Positions 12,578 to 24,672 of a stretch of DNA of 64,000 bases are shown here, in pieces; positions within the stretch are counted from its first letter, which is position 1, and each line of letters opens with the position of its first letter. The DNA is from Solenopsis invicta (lineage: Eukaryota > Arthropoda > Insecta > Hymenoptera > Formicidae), in the NCBI RefSeq assembly GCF_016802725.1, contig NC_052679.1:2480001-2544000 (forward strand), written 5' to 3'. Position numbers and translations under genes: made by a program. Below the pieces are notes generated by a model. It had not been told where the DNA came from and did no database searches. It saw only the letters and a program-made list of their open reading frames with translations.

Positions 12578-12760
12578 CTTGACTCCGAGGACGGTGTGGA
12601 TGGCCTCTTCGACGCGCGCGAAGTTTCCCTTGCCGAGGGGCCTCAGCATCTGATACTTGCCGACGCGGATCAAGGTCTTCTTCGCGGGCCCAACGACGAC
12701 GCCGATTCCGCCGCCGCCGCCGCCGCCGCCGCCGTTCTCCGTCGCGTTCGTACGCGTCAT
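12578..12760 (-). CDS. N-terminal coding exon of an AMPK-related (CAMKL-type) Ser/Thr kinase
   Basis: Reading leftwards from the ATG at 12,760-12,758 gives 61 codons that end exactly at an AAG|GTGAGT splice donor (intron starts at 12,577), so the intron is phase 0. Residues 10-18 are nine glycines. Residues 31-40 (IRVGKYQMLR) and 42-50 (LGKGNFARV) match the start of a protein kinase domain: the ATP-binding glycine loop is G43-K-G-N-F-A-R-V50. The following EEAIHTVLGVK stops just before where a VAIK/VAVK lysine strand would continue in the next exon. The wording resembles MARK/Par-1, SIK and NIM1 kinases (typically GKGNFAxV, then H, T and K-V), so I place it in the CAMK-like/AMPK-related group without naming an orthologue. 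E51-E52 replace the KLA usually found there. No HRDLK or DFG exon is visible to the left, so intron 1 would be 12.5 kb or more. The open frame running on to 12,365 is intron read-through. Confidence 0.8.
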
Positions 12761-13110
12761 GTCACGTATGTAGGTAACACGCTTCGCACGGGAATTGTCG
12801 AAAGTTCCGCCACCTCGTTAAGGCACCCACGGATTCCCGATTTTGCGTGCGCGCAAAACAGACGGGTGCACACGCGGCTTTATTGCCGCGAGAATCGGGC
12901 CCCCGCGAAACGATACGAAACGATGCGGACGATACACGGCTCGCGTGACTCGGACATTTTCACGGCTGTATACGATTGCGAGATCTCGATTGCTGCGATG
13001 AAAGCTGTCCTTTTTGTTCCCCTACACTCTCCCCCCCTCACTCTCTCTCTCTCTCTTTTCTTTATCGATCTTTGCCAACTCGTGAAACATTCGAATGTGC
13101 AGTACTAGCA
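12761..13110 (-). promoter_or_regulatory. Candidate 5'UTR/promoter region of the kinase gene
   Basis: This CpG-rich patch lies immediately upstream of the kinase start codon on the minus strand. It ends in a polypyrimidine run with a (CT)n tract at about 13,037-13,060, which reads (GA)n on the minus strand, the kind of GAGA tract common at insect promoters. The frame upstream of the ATG stays open for a while, so translation could also start further upstream or this could join an earlier exon. No TATA box or clear initiator was identified. Promoter role is inferred from position and composition only. Confidence 0.35.
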
Positions 13111-14543
13111 CGTTGATTGGATCTTGCTCTATAATTTCTTTTCTTTTTCGGTTAATCATGTTTCTATCATTATTTATTTTTATTAAAAAGTAGATAAATT
13201 TTACATGATATAATAAAAGTAAACCATTTTTAAGTCAAAGCCAAAAAATCACAGACTCTTTTTCAATAAGTTAAAAGATAAAAATTAAAAAAGTTTTTAC
13301 AACGGGAAGACCAAAACCATTTCAAATTAATAATAATTTAAAAAATTAGCTATAAAATCACATGTAGAATTCGTATAATCGCATTCAACTCTATTTCGAA
13401 AAGTAAAGTTGCATACCTGTACCCTTTGCTTTCTATACCGCGAAACGCATAATGACGTACCCAGCGAAATTAATCGTATGCTTTTGATGTTAACGCGCGA
13501 TTTAAATTCTGTCCTCATTAGCGAACGCGAATTGACAGACACTCTGCATTTACATGCGCCGTAAACATATTCGAATATCGTGCGGAAGCGCTGTCCCAGT
13601 AATATTTGTACTTTCATCGGTTACAATTTGCGTGGGGCAATTAATTACGTACGTTTCAATGCATTAATATTCCCGCATAATGATGAACGGCAGCAATGAA
13701 GCTTTGTATTATCTCGAAATAATTACGGGCTCGGCGTAAGTCACGCATTTAACTGTACCGGGCCGTCCGTTCTCACTAATTCAGGCCAACCCTATTTACT
13801 AGGATTGAAAGCATCAAACGCCCGACATATTTAATTCAGTTTTCTTTAATCCGATTTCTCCTTCTCATTTCGAGATGAATCCGATGATGCATCGGGATCA
13901 TGCGGTTCACGTATCTCCGTCGCGGTACGCGCCGCATACAGATGATTTCGCGGCGAAGATATGATAATTACACAAAATCGAAATCGCGCGTCGCGGTCGC
14001 CTATCGCCGGGAGACGCTAATTGCACATGCCGGTGCAGCGAGGTCAGCAGGAAGTCGCTATCTAAGGCAGGACTCGGATATCTCCCGCGCTCTTTATGAC
14101 AAACAGCTGTTCTGGCTGAGTCAGAGCCACGGCCTTGGCGGAACCGTACTAGAAGATTAGCCGCCGTGTTCCGCCATTAGCGCGCGAAACGTGCGTGCGT
14201 ACGCCGCGGCCAAGTACGGCGCAAGAAATTCCAAATATCTCGAAATCCACTGCGTTTTCCCACGCAATCACCTCTCCTTCCTCAACACTCGACTTTCCCG
14301 TCCGCGCGATGTATTCGCGGCCTGTTTACGCGACGCTTAATCGCCTTAATCATCGCGAGCCAAGTGCATTCGACATCCGCTTGCAAGATTTTGCAATCGG
14401 ACGCACTAATTGATAAAGTTAATTGCGCGGAATTATAGCGGTAAGCAAAATTTCGATACGAAGGAGAAAGACGTGGAGAGAATCAGGAAGAGAAATAGAG
14501 GGAAAGCCTTATACATAATGACATTTTTTATACTTTAAAACTT
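13110..14543. other. Non-coding region with conserved-looking CpG/TTAATTA patch
   Basis: AT-rich to 13,370, then a CpG-rich stretch (13,620-14,420) with embedded AATTAATTACG, GCATTAATATT, AATAATTACG and GATAAAGTTAATTGCG words. This pattern is common in developmental enhancers, but no specific factor set can be assigned. Confidence 0.3.
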
Positions 14544-14992
14544 AAGGATGTATAGGATATTTCTCAAAACAATAAGAAAATTACAGATTTTTATATTGTA
14601 TGTGAAAATATGATAGTAAAAAAAATTTGGCAGAAATGTTTTATCTAGATAAAAAATTATTTCAGAAATAGACATGTGTTGTAATGAAAATATAATTAAT
14701 AATGAAATAAAAAATAATGAAAAAAATCTAAATTTTTTTATTCAAGTATTTTAAATATTTAAGAGAATTTATGTAAAATTTTATTGCGATACAAAGAGAT
14801 CAGTTCTGTAAAATAAATAAAATTTATTTATTTACAAAATAACTAAACAGGAAATCACAATAAAACTTTGTATAAATCATCTTGAATACTTAAAGTTTTC
14901 ATACAAAAAAATTGAGATTTTTCTTAATCTTATAAAAACATTTCCAAATTTTATTTACTTTGCAGAGACTCTATGTCCAATACATTTTTAAA
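14544..14992. mobile_element. AAGGATGTAT inverted-repeat element, copy 1
   Basis: The left end AAGGATGTATAGGATATTTC and the inverse of the right end (AAAAATGTATTGGACATAG) pair. The interior holds a palindromic section around GAGATCAGTTCTGTAAAATAA and AATAACTAAACAG. It corresponds to copy 2 in reverse orientation. AT-rich, no ORF. Confidence 0.7.
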
Positions 14993-15812
14993 AATATTTT
15001 AATTATATTCCTATAAATTTTTTCGCATAAAAAGTGAAATTAGAATATATACGTCTAAATTTCACACAAAGAATGAAATAATATTTTAGAACAGAAGGCG
15101 ATTAGAAAATGTTATTACAAAGATAACTGATAAATAGTGTGTCCAGTAGAAAATGTAAATTGCACAAATAAATGACAACGGATGATGAATTGTGTCAATA
15201 TTATTTCACACATCAGGCTAAACAAGAAAAAGCTAACTCTAATAAATTATTATAGAATCTTGAAGGAGAAAGATAAATAAACAGATAAATAGAAAGAGAG
15301 CGAATCTTCCGCGTGAAATAATCTCGATCGTTACTTGATCAACGTTTACGCGATTTCGCGGCGCTGTAACGCGACCCGAGCCTGGCCCGCCCGCATATTC
15401 GCATGGTGTCACACGACTACGGCTGACCCATTCACCCGTCTTAGAAAGAGATCGATAATGCATCAACCGAGATATGTTTTGACAGGTCGTGATAATTTCC
15501 GATGCCGGCTGGACAATGCTAGGTTTGTGCTGCCGACGACGCGCAACAGCGACGGGAACGATATCGCAGATGTTAAACTATATTTAAAAGCGCAAAGTCT
15601 CTTATCGGCTCGAAAACAAATTGTTTTCTTAATCCGTGAATTTCTTGATAAGTATCAATTAGAACGGCATATATACTGGTAATAGAATGTGATCTAACTC
15701 GTTTCTCTCTGTCTCTTTCGCTGTTTCATCATCCGTTGTTTTTTTTGCACGAGCGTAAAAAATTCAATGAAGTTTTATTAGAATAAATAAATATATATAC
15801 GTGTAGAAAAAA

Positions 15813-16160
15813 TACAATGTCTGAAATTAAAATATCGTAGTAAGAAAGTTTTCAAAAAATTACGTAAAATAGTTAATTGTAAATTTTCATTTCAAGCCTG
15901 TGCTTGAGGTATAAAACTAAAGCTAGTCAATCAGAGATTACATTTAGATTACCTGTCAATTATTGATATTATCGCACGCACGGCTCACAGACATGCCACT
16001 GTCTAAACATAGTTTGCAATTGGACAGTTTTTTTTTAATTTTTCAAAATTACAGTTTGAAATAAAAATTTAACTATTGTGTATAAATAAATATTTTACTT
16101 AATTTTTTGAGAACTTTCTCGTTGTAGTATTTTAATTCGTAAATTTCAGAACACCCTGTA
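15813..16160. mobile_element. Inverted-repeat element (~348 bases)
   Basis: The left arm TACAATGTCTGAAATTAAAA, ATCGTAGTAAGAAAGTTTTC and AAAAAATTACGTAAAATA pairs with the inverse of the right arm (TACAGGGTGTTCTGAAATTT, ACTACAACGAGAAAGTTCTC, AAAAAATTAAGTAAAATA). The right end ACACCCTGTA is a common end-type among insect DNA-transposon relics. The centre (about 15,900-16,030) has no pairing partner. No ORF. Confidence 0.75.
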
Positions 16161-19100
16161 TATAATAGAATTTTTATGTTATATATTTAAAAAAATTACA
16201 TATGTTATTTATAAGTGCAATAAAAATGTATCTCGATGACAGTCGCATTTTTTGCATTGATAGACAATGAATAATTAAAATAATAATAATAAAGTAGGTA
16301 AATCAAGGGACATATAATCATTTTGATAAGTATCTGATACTGACAAGTTAATATTTAAGTGAATTAATCTTAGTTCGAGCTTGATTCCATTTCTATTTTT
16401 CTCACCGTTTTATCGCTGTTTCTCCAAACGCAACGTACAAGTACAAGTGCAACCACTCGAGAGTTTCTTATCGATGAAGTAGCGCGTGCACGTGTCGTTG
16501 TATATCGTAAAGCGCGAAGAAAACATAGCGGTGAGAAACGTAGGAGAGAGAATTGGCAGGAAAAGACGCTGAAACTGCTGAGGGAGAGAGACCTGAAAAC
16601 CTCGATAGCGTGCGTAACATCGTAAGACAATAACGATCAAGATGATTCACGGGACGCGATAAGGACAGCGTGCGTACCGTAATTGCGTCTTGCACTTTGG
16701 CCCTGCTTGCTCGCTGCTCAGCACGTGCATGACGCGCGACAATTTTCTCCGTTTTCGTTAAACATACTTGATATCATTTTGAATTTATATATTAAAAAAA
16801 TATGAAAAACGTACAGAATTATAATTGTGTATTATCCGCAAAATAGGGAATGATAAATAGTGTTAATTAGAAATGGAATTAGTAAAGAAATTAAAAATAA
16901 TTAAAAATCAAGATAAGTGTTCTATGTATGTTGGTTAAAACATATTTAATCTGTAGCTAAAAATATGACAAATAATATAGTAAAACAAGCCTCAACTTTG
17001 CTTGATCTTCTTCAGTCGCAAAAACATAAAATTGTAACTACTGACGGATAATGAAATTAAGCGCAAAAAATCAAATTATTAAACATAAACAAATCGGACA
17101 TACATAATGGAATTTAACGCGTGATAACGCGTGATTAAATGTCCTTTATTTCTCGTCACGAAGATCTCTTCTGCTATGTTTTTGATTTATCAAATTATGA
17201 TGCAGTTGTCAATTGCGTCTGCTTGAGACTACAAAAACTTCGCGATGCGAATCAATAGCCAAACAATCGAACAAACTACAGATTAAATATTTTTAACTGA
17301 CCTCCACTAGTTTGTTGCTCGTTCTTCTTGGCTCACCTTGACAAATTGATTAGTTTTTGTTAAAAATAATTAAGATTCCTATAAAAAATAACCTAAGCAA
17401 TTTATTTGAATAATGTTTTACGTGAATATTCCAAAACATTTTTTACAAAAATAAAAAGAATCAATTATTTTCTGCATAAAAAAGTCGAATGATTAATATA
17501 TTATTGTATTCATACATCCCTTTTTTTTTCGCTATATCATTTATATTCCTTTTTTATCGTAACCGCAAAAACCGCCTACAAAGAAGGGATTCACCGCTCG
17601 TATGATTGCGACGAGGCAGCCAGCGAGCCGGCGGAGACGCGAAAAAAATACGTGCATCAGTGCGGATAGATATCTCAGCGGTCTTATGCTAATGCATCTT
17701 ATTGCGTAACGACAAGCGGCGATCGATAAGTGGCGATTTATTAGCCGCGGGACATGTCCAGCGACACGCAGATGTTCGCCACGCTGATTCTGCTCTATCT
17801 CTTGTTTTTCGTCGCTGTCTCTCTCTCGCTCTCTCCTTCTCTTCGCTTCTCCATCCTCATTTCGCCTTGTCGTTCCCGGATCTTTCCCCTGCAGCAGCTT
17901 CCCCTCGTACGTCCATTGCACGAAAGATTAGGCGTAGTGCGTGCCACTCGCGCACGCATATCCCGAGACCGTGCATGTGCAACGTGCAACACTATCGCGG
18001 CACGTGCTCGCGCGATTATCTATGATCAACGTTGATATTCTCGATAGGACGACTGAATTTTCGCTGAGGAATCGTTGCGAAGTTCGAGGAAATATTTTAC
18101 CTTGGCAGCCACCGTGGCAGACGTGACTCACCTGCGCGATAATGCTCAAAATAGTCAAATACGCGTAATCGGATACGTCTGATAGCGACACACGATGCCA
18201 CTCGAACCGAAATCTTGTCGCGAGGAGTTACGAAGTTGTACGAGGAGTGAGAACTTAATTCTGGCATTAACGCTCCCGGTGATTCCAGAGATTAGGAAAT
18301 TAAATCATGTTTGTTTGTTATCGGATTAAAATTATAATAATACAATATTCATTATATCAAAAATACAATATTTATTATATATATATTTTTTAATCGTTAT
18401 CAATTATGCGAAATGCTAATAAAAAATACAGAACATAGCCAATTATCGGCTAGAGCTTATATAATGTTATACCGTAAATTACTTTCACGATACAAAATAT
18501 TCTGTCGCATTATTTTTACTATCCAGCGAGAATATTTGTCTACTTTTCTACTTTCGTTTTGACGTGGTAAAACGTTCGTTTACCTTTATACTTTACAGAA
18601 AAATGTTTTCCTCATGCTAAAAAAAACAATTATACAAATTTTCAGTTTCTTCTTTTAGGTAACGCATACAAGTCTTCATTTACTTTTACTTAAAGTAAAC
18701 TTCTGTGCACACACAGAAAAATACATTCTTGAATTAAATGAATATTATCTGCTTAATAAAATATTAGATAAGTTCATCGTGAGCAGCACAAATTTATACA
18801 AAATACATTCTAAATCCTAGTAATTTAATACGGCAATCAAGAATATTAAGTTAAAGCAAAAGCTCAAGGTGCTGGCTATTCTGACTTTTCTTCGATATAA
18901 CTTTATAACATTCTTCGAAAGAGTACATAAATTCTTTTTTCAAATATATGATAATAACGTTTTTTTAAAGTTTGCGATGAATATATTTTAAGACAATTAT
19001 GAAGATAATATTCTGAGTTAAAGATAACCGTTACTCATTAGAAAAAAAATAAACTGCGCGTAATTGTTTTTCTTAGTAGTATATTCTATAAAATTGATTT

Positions 19101-20744
19101 TTTTCTTCTTCATGTAATCAGAGTCCGTGTAAATTGCACGCGCTAATACATTAAATCGCACGCATTTGCCAAGTGGCGAGTCGAGAGAGAAATTGATGCC
19201 GAACCGTTCTACGTATTGTAATGCATCGCGATGGATAAGGCGAACGCGCGATTAGGTTGCACCGCCGTATACTGTGCACCAGGCCACGTGAAAAAGATAA
19301 AGGCGTGCTGAGATATAGCGACGCAACGCGACGTTGCGTGTTATCGACAATGCGTCTTCGCCGCGGAATACGCGCGTCACGCGTAAAAATTTTCCGTCCT
19401 ATAGCGAGGCTATCGTCTGGAAGAAAGAAGAAAAAAGGCGAGCAAAAGAGAAACGCGAAAACAAAGAGGCGATCGCCGTCGTTTTAACGAAGCGTACGTG
19501 TATGTGTGTACGTGTGTGTGTGTGTGTGTGGATTTTTTTCCGCGCGCACGTACGCGAAATTAATTTATCGTGGCGCGCGATCCCGAGAACGTCGCATTAT
19601 CAGCGTATCAGACGGCCGGCTGGCCGCGCAATCGATGGTAACAGCTTTTAATTGACCCTCCTCGCCGCTCCTCGCGCTACAAAATGCTGGCACGACAACA
19701 CGACAGTGAGCGCATTATATCGATTCGCATCACCGTCATTAACTCCGCGGTTCTGTTTCCACCGTGGGTCTCTATAGCTACGCCCTACGATCCTACGTAT
19801 CGACAATAGCAACAGCGTCCTCTCGTTTACTGTATCTAATTGATGATTTCGGGCAGAGGAAAGAAAATCTATTCACCTCAACTTCTAAAAATAGATTCGA
19901 TACTTTTCCATATATTTAATCACATATACACTATAAATCTCGTAGGATGGAGCGTCATTTTAAAACTGGGCTTGTGCAATTTTCGAGTGATTTTCCACTC
20001 TACAAGATTTAGAGAATATAATTAAATCAAAGATCCTCTTCTTCGATCGCGGCAATCGCTCCGCTAAATTTGTAAATTCACGAGAGGATGTAGTTCGCGA
20101 ATTTATATAGATGTATCTATGTCTGCACGTGCCGTTCGCCCGTACTCACGCACGTCGTCTCGTCGGGATTATTAATTATCAGCGGCCGTGTTATATTTAT
20201 CGTGCGTGCAACGTCCACTTAAATACTGATTAACTAATTTCGCGACGTTGCGCGATATGACGACGCGCGAGTGCTAAAGGTAAACGAACGGCCGCAAAAA
20301 CGTTCGTTCGTTCGTTCGTTCGTTCGTTCGCTTGCTCGCTCGCTCGTGATTTGCCAATCGCGCTCCGCGCGGAATTATCAGCCGGTCCCCGTTTTAATTG
20401 AACCAAGTCCAGGTATTATCGTAGTCCTCTGCTCTCGGTAATTGCTTCATTCCCTGTCGAAATTACAACAGTTGTGCATTTAACCTATTTGCGATGTCAT
20501 TAGTCTATCAATTACGGAGAGAATATGTTGAGCAACTACCCGCGTACATCGTCGTCTGCTGTATCAGGAGCATTATGTGAGAGGACGTGTAACTCTTCTC
20601 GCGCGCGTACCGTCTTTCCATTACGCTGCGTCCGTCATCATCTCGACGCGTTCGTCCCGTCGATTTCATGATTGCATGTTTGCATTGGACGATGTTATCT
20701 TCCGTATTCTGAATTGTTTAATCGTGAATACTAACCTAGGATGA
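16161..20744. other. Non-coding region with alternating AT- and CpG-rich blocks
   Basis: CpG-rich blocks at 16,380-16,740, 17,570-18,250 and 19,140-20,720 alternate with AT-rich DNA. A minus-strand CAG|GTGAGT donor lies at 18,130-18,123, preceded by an open frame ending ILSIIAQ, but no ATG or clear acceptor supports an exon. Simple repeats: (GT)n at 19,511-19,531 and (TTCG)n at 20,301-20,345. Bases 20,160-20,400 hold TTATTAATTATCAG and GGAATTATCAGCC words in CpG-rich DNA. Confidence 0.4.
20301..20345 (+). repeat. (TTCG)n / (CTCG)n tetranucleotide repeat
   Basis: Seven consecutive TTCG units from 20,302 pass into CTTG/CTCG units. A CpG-rich microsatellite. Confidence 0.9.
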
Positions 20745-21625
20745 TTTTTTTTTCCATCCCAACGTCGGAAAAATGAAACTTGTGTCACAGCGAATTACTT
20801 TATTGATTCAAAATCTATATTTACCTTTTTCATTCGGAGATTCCGAAATCCAATTTATACAATAGAAAGTTATGACTCATGTATCCAATTAGCCTATCTA
20901 ATCGTTTACTCTATAAAATCAATGAAATATGACAAGAGTTTGTATTATAACTTTGGAATAATAATACGAGATTTTAAACGAGATTGGAGTTAAAAAGTAT
21001 TTATAAGCAATTAATATGTTTATATATTTATATAATAAAAAAAATTGATATCATTTTTCTCAAATTGTTTACCTTTTAACTTCACATACAAATTTTTTTA
21101 TATTTGTATAATACAATAAATAAATGATAAAATAAAAAAATAACATTTTAATAATTCTAGAAGAATAAACAACAATATAAATGACTACATTCTGTAAGCG
21201 ACATAGACTTATTTTAAATTGCTATAAATGAACATTTATATTTATTTTAGTTTATTTTATTTTTTTTTGCTAACTATTCATTACAAACCTTTATACATAT
21301 AATTCTAATGCAGAAAACTCGCAGAAATCAATTAATAAAAGCATTTTATTAACTGATTTCTACATTTTTTAAAATACTGCCATAAACTATTTAACGATTG
21401 TTTTTTTCTGATTGTTTAATATTTTCTAGGTTTCTTCTTTCAAAGAATATTGATTAAATCTATGCATAATGTGGCCTTTAGATATTGATAAATAAAACAA
21501 TTATATATATAAAAATAAATTATAGAATCAATAACATATACAATATGCAGTTATTATAATAACAATAACTTTTGAGTAAGGTATAAAAAGGTAATTCTTA
21601 GGTAATTGTTTGCGCCAAAAATATT
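20745..21625 (-). repeat. Interspersed repeat family A, copy 2 (reverse)
   Basis: The reverse complement reads ATGAGTCATAACTTTCTATTG, GGAATCTCCGAATGAAAAAG and TTTTTCCGACGTTGG near its end and AGAAATCAGTTAATAAAATG in the middle, in the same order as copies 1 and 3. Length is close to copy 1, so these two probably show the native element size of about 0.87 kb. Confidence 0.75.
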
Positions 21626-22440
21626 GAAGTGATTAAGAAGATCGAAAACATACAAAGTAATTATGAAGAATAACAGTTTTGTTGCTTTCCACACAAATGT
21701 ACAAAGTTTAATCTTGAATTTCCGTTACAAACATGTTGCGCTAATTGTTATCTAAAAAAAAACGCATGATGCAGCCGTTCAGATGAGGAATAGACGAGTC
21801 TTATCGTCATATCAAATGCGCATTATCAATATTCCCTTATCCGCAAATCGGGTTATGACGATTACCCAATCGGCATAGCATCTTAATAAGGCTGACAGCA
21901 GAGCAAGAGAATCGTGATTCACTACTGACTCACTGTGACACACACGAGTCGGTGCAAAGTGCCAAGTGTACTTTGTCAAGTGCTAAAATCGACAGCGCCG
22001 CACGTGCCGTCGGTCGCATGTCGCACGCCGTTGATCAATTAAATCGCCGGGATAATTAATCCACACGCGGCTCACGTGGGAAAATAGCGTCGCATCTCTG
22101 ATCTGAGCGCATCGGATCGTGGCGCGTTGCCACGATGATTAATTCGAATTATTCCATTTAAAATCACACCGCATCAAAAATGTTTTCGAGAGAAGAGTGG
22201 AATTAATGAAAGAGAAGCTTGTATCTTGAGTACGAATCCGACCAATCGGCAACATTTTATAGATCATGTTATTCCTGAATCAGAGTATCACATATGGACG
22301 AATAACTTTTATTGTATTAATCATAAAATTTTTATTACATTAATCCTACATTGAGAAAAGATGTTAATTTGACTAAATTTTTTAACTTGAATGAATTTCT
22401 TCAGTTCAAGTATTTACATACTTCAATAGTAAACCCTTAT
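21626..22440. other. Non-coding spacer before the foldback element
   Basis: It contains a perfect 8-base stem ATCGTGGC/GCCACGAT with a 5-base loop at about 22,116-22,136 and TTAATTCGAATTATTCC just after. Otherwise no feature is seen. Weak inverted similarity with DNA beyond 27,664 leaves open that the foldback element starts earlier, near 22,340. Confidence 0.4.
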
Positions 22441-23154
22441 TTAGGTAACCCTCCGCCCCCCCCCTACCAGCGCAAAATTAATTTTAAAATATTTTAATTG
22501 GTACAACAAGTAATAATGAAAATAAATCGCAAATATATATTGCAGAACTTAAAATTTGTCAAACGGTTGATGACGTAAAAAATTGGGCAAATTTGATATT
22601 AAAAAAGGAATTTTTTGATATCAAGTTTGCCCAACTTTTTAAGTTACATTGTTAAATTTACACAAGCACCTAATTATTTTATGACCTCTCTTATGAACCA
22701 ACCGCGCGACCGGCTTCTAAGTTCTGAAATATATATTTTCAATTTACTTTTATTATTTCTTGAAGCATCTAATTAGCATTTAATTTTACTATATTTATTT
22801 ATTCACTTACATAAATACTTGTATTTTTTCTTGGGCGGGAAATAGCTTAATATTCAGCCAGCCCCACTCAATTTTTGTATCAATTTTAAAATTAAAGAAA
22901 TTTTATAACTCACCGAACCGATGCGCGGCAGCAGAGTTGTAACGCACCTACATTAAAATCTGTAATGTGCATATAAATTCAAATTATAATATGAATTATC
23001 AAATAGATTTAATATTTCATTTCTAAATTAAATCTATGATATAACACAAAGAGAATATTTTTTATGTATTTTTTCTTGTAACTGTTTTCTTTTTTTTTAT
23101 TTCCTTCATGATTTTTTAACTTGTGAAAAAAGTTAATAAATTAACTTTTCTTCT

Positions 23155-23522
23155 CAGACAGCACACAATATTTCTAATAAATTATTTATTATTATTTACA
23201 TTTCATATATTATACCTATAAATATTTTATAGATATTTTACGTACATAAAGGAAAGAAATTATAAAATCTTTATCCAAAATGTTATTAAAATGTAGACTG
23301 CATATTTTACATTTATGGTAAATGAAAAAATAAATATTTATAACATTTAACACACCCACATTTTATAAATATTTTTGTACGATATTTATGATGAATCCTT
23401 ATGAATTATTGTTCAATCTAAGATCACAAAAATATTTATGAAATATTTTTGTAAATATTTATAAAATATTGAAATAATTATCATTTTGTAAATCTTTTAT
23501 ATTTTATATTATGTGCTGTCTG
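23155..23522. mobile_element. Small inverted-repeat element inside left arm of foldback
   Basis: The ends are CAGACAGCACACAATAT and, at the right, ATATTATGTGCTGTCTG, its near-perfect inverse. The 368-base interior is very AT-rich with many AAATATTT words and no ORF. The same sequence in inverse orientation occupies the matching place in the right arm, so it was part of the ancestral arm before the arms diverged. Confidence 0.65.
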
Positions 23523-23759
23523 GATTACTCCAATCCTGTTACAATAAAGTACAGTTTAGATTTACCGTGATGATAAACAGAGTGAATAATAAACTCAGAT
23601 ACGTAGAAAACATCAAGTAAAATAAGTTATAAATATCTCACCCAAGAGTTGTTCCGCCGTCGCCTCATACCATCCTGGCCGCCTCTCCTCTCCTCTCCAC
23701 TGCCATTGCACATTCAAAACACTGATCACTCGCGAGAGTAAGGTTAACGTTTGCGCGTA

Positions 23760-24600
23760 CACTGATTACCAACGCGACGATCACCGGGCACTCCGCACGA
23801 CACCGATTATCACTGGCACGCGACAGGACGAAACAATAACGGCGGAATATGCGAATTGCACGTAGCCACAACTCTTTCAGCAGCCGCGAAATCGAACGAT
23901 GCGACGGCCGATGGAAGCTTCAGAGCGACTAAAACTTTTCGAAGTTTGCGCAGATAATTTATTCACGCTCCAACTATCGCGACAACCCTTAGAGCTAAGA
24001 CGAGAGGCGCCCGCCCGTCGGGAAGCAATGTCCTGAGATTGCGCCATAACCTTATAGACTAATTATCGCAACGCGACGATCACCGGGCACTTTGCACGAC
24101 ACTGATATCACCGGCATACGACGGAACGTAACAATAACGACGGAATGTGCGGATTGTGCACAGCGACAACTCTGTCGGCAGCTGCGAAATTCGACTGAAC
24201 GATGCGACGGCCGACGAACGACGGAAGCTCGAGAGCGACGGAAACCTTTCGAAGATCGCACAGATAATTTATTCACGCTCTAACTATCGCAACGACCCTT
24301 ACGAGCTAAGACGAGAGGCGTCCGTCGGAACGCCAAGTTGCGCCATAACCTCGTCAACTTTTCGCGCGCAAACTAATTGTTGCAACGCGACGATCACCCG
24401 GCACTTCTACCCACACCGATATCGCTGGCACACGACGCGACGAGACAATAACGCAGAACGTGCGTAGCCATAACTCTTTTGGCAGCCGCGAAATGCTACG
24501 AAATGAGCCTGAAGGACACAATGAGCGACGGAGGATGAGCTCCAGGCTCCAGAGCGACGGAAACTTTTCGAACGCACAAACAATAACACGCGCCACCTAT
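23760..24600 (+). repeat. Left-arm tandem array, three ~300-base CpG-rich units
   Basis: The anchor GACGATCACC(G/C)GGCAC occurs near 23,779, 24,071 and 24,387, spacing about 292 and 316 bases. Each unit repeats the order: anchor, GACACCGAT-like word, AACAATAACG, GCAGCTGCGAAAT-like word, CGACGGAAGC, TTTATTCACGCTC, TAAGACGAGAGGCG. The units are CpG-rich and differ at many positions. Short ORFs inside are arginine/serine-rich by-products of the repeats. Confidence 0.8.
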
Positions 24601-24672
24601 TGCGCGACATCTTCATCATTGATAATCCTACGCGCGAGCGTACACAGTTGTTTCTATGTAGAGGTGCTCGCG

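Noticed and set aside
12596..13108. 170-residue plus-strand ORF opposite the kinase exon
   Set aside because: It is the antisense shadow of the kinase exon; the poly-alanine stretch is the complement of the poly-glycine codons.
18132..18191. Possible minus-strand exon ending ILSIIAQ before GTGAGT
   Set aside because: The frame opens with GTG, has an upstream stop and no convincing acceptor; donor alone is not enough.
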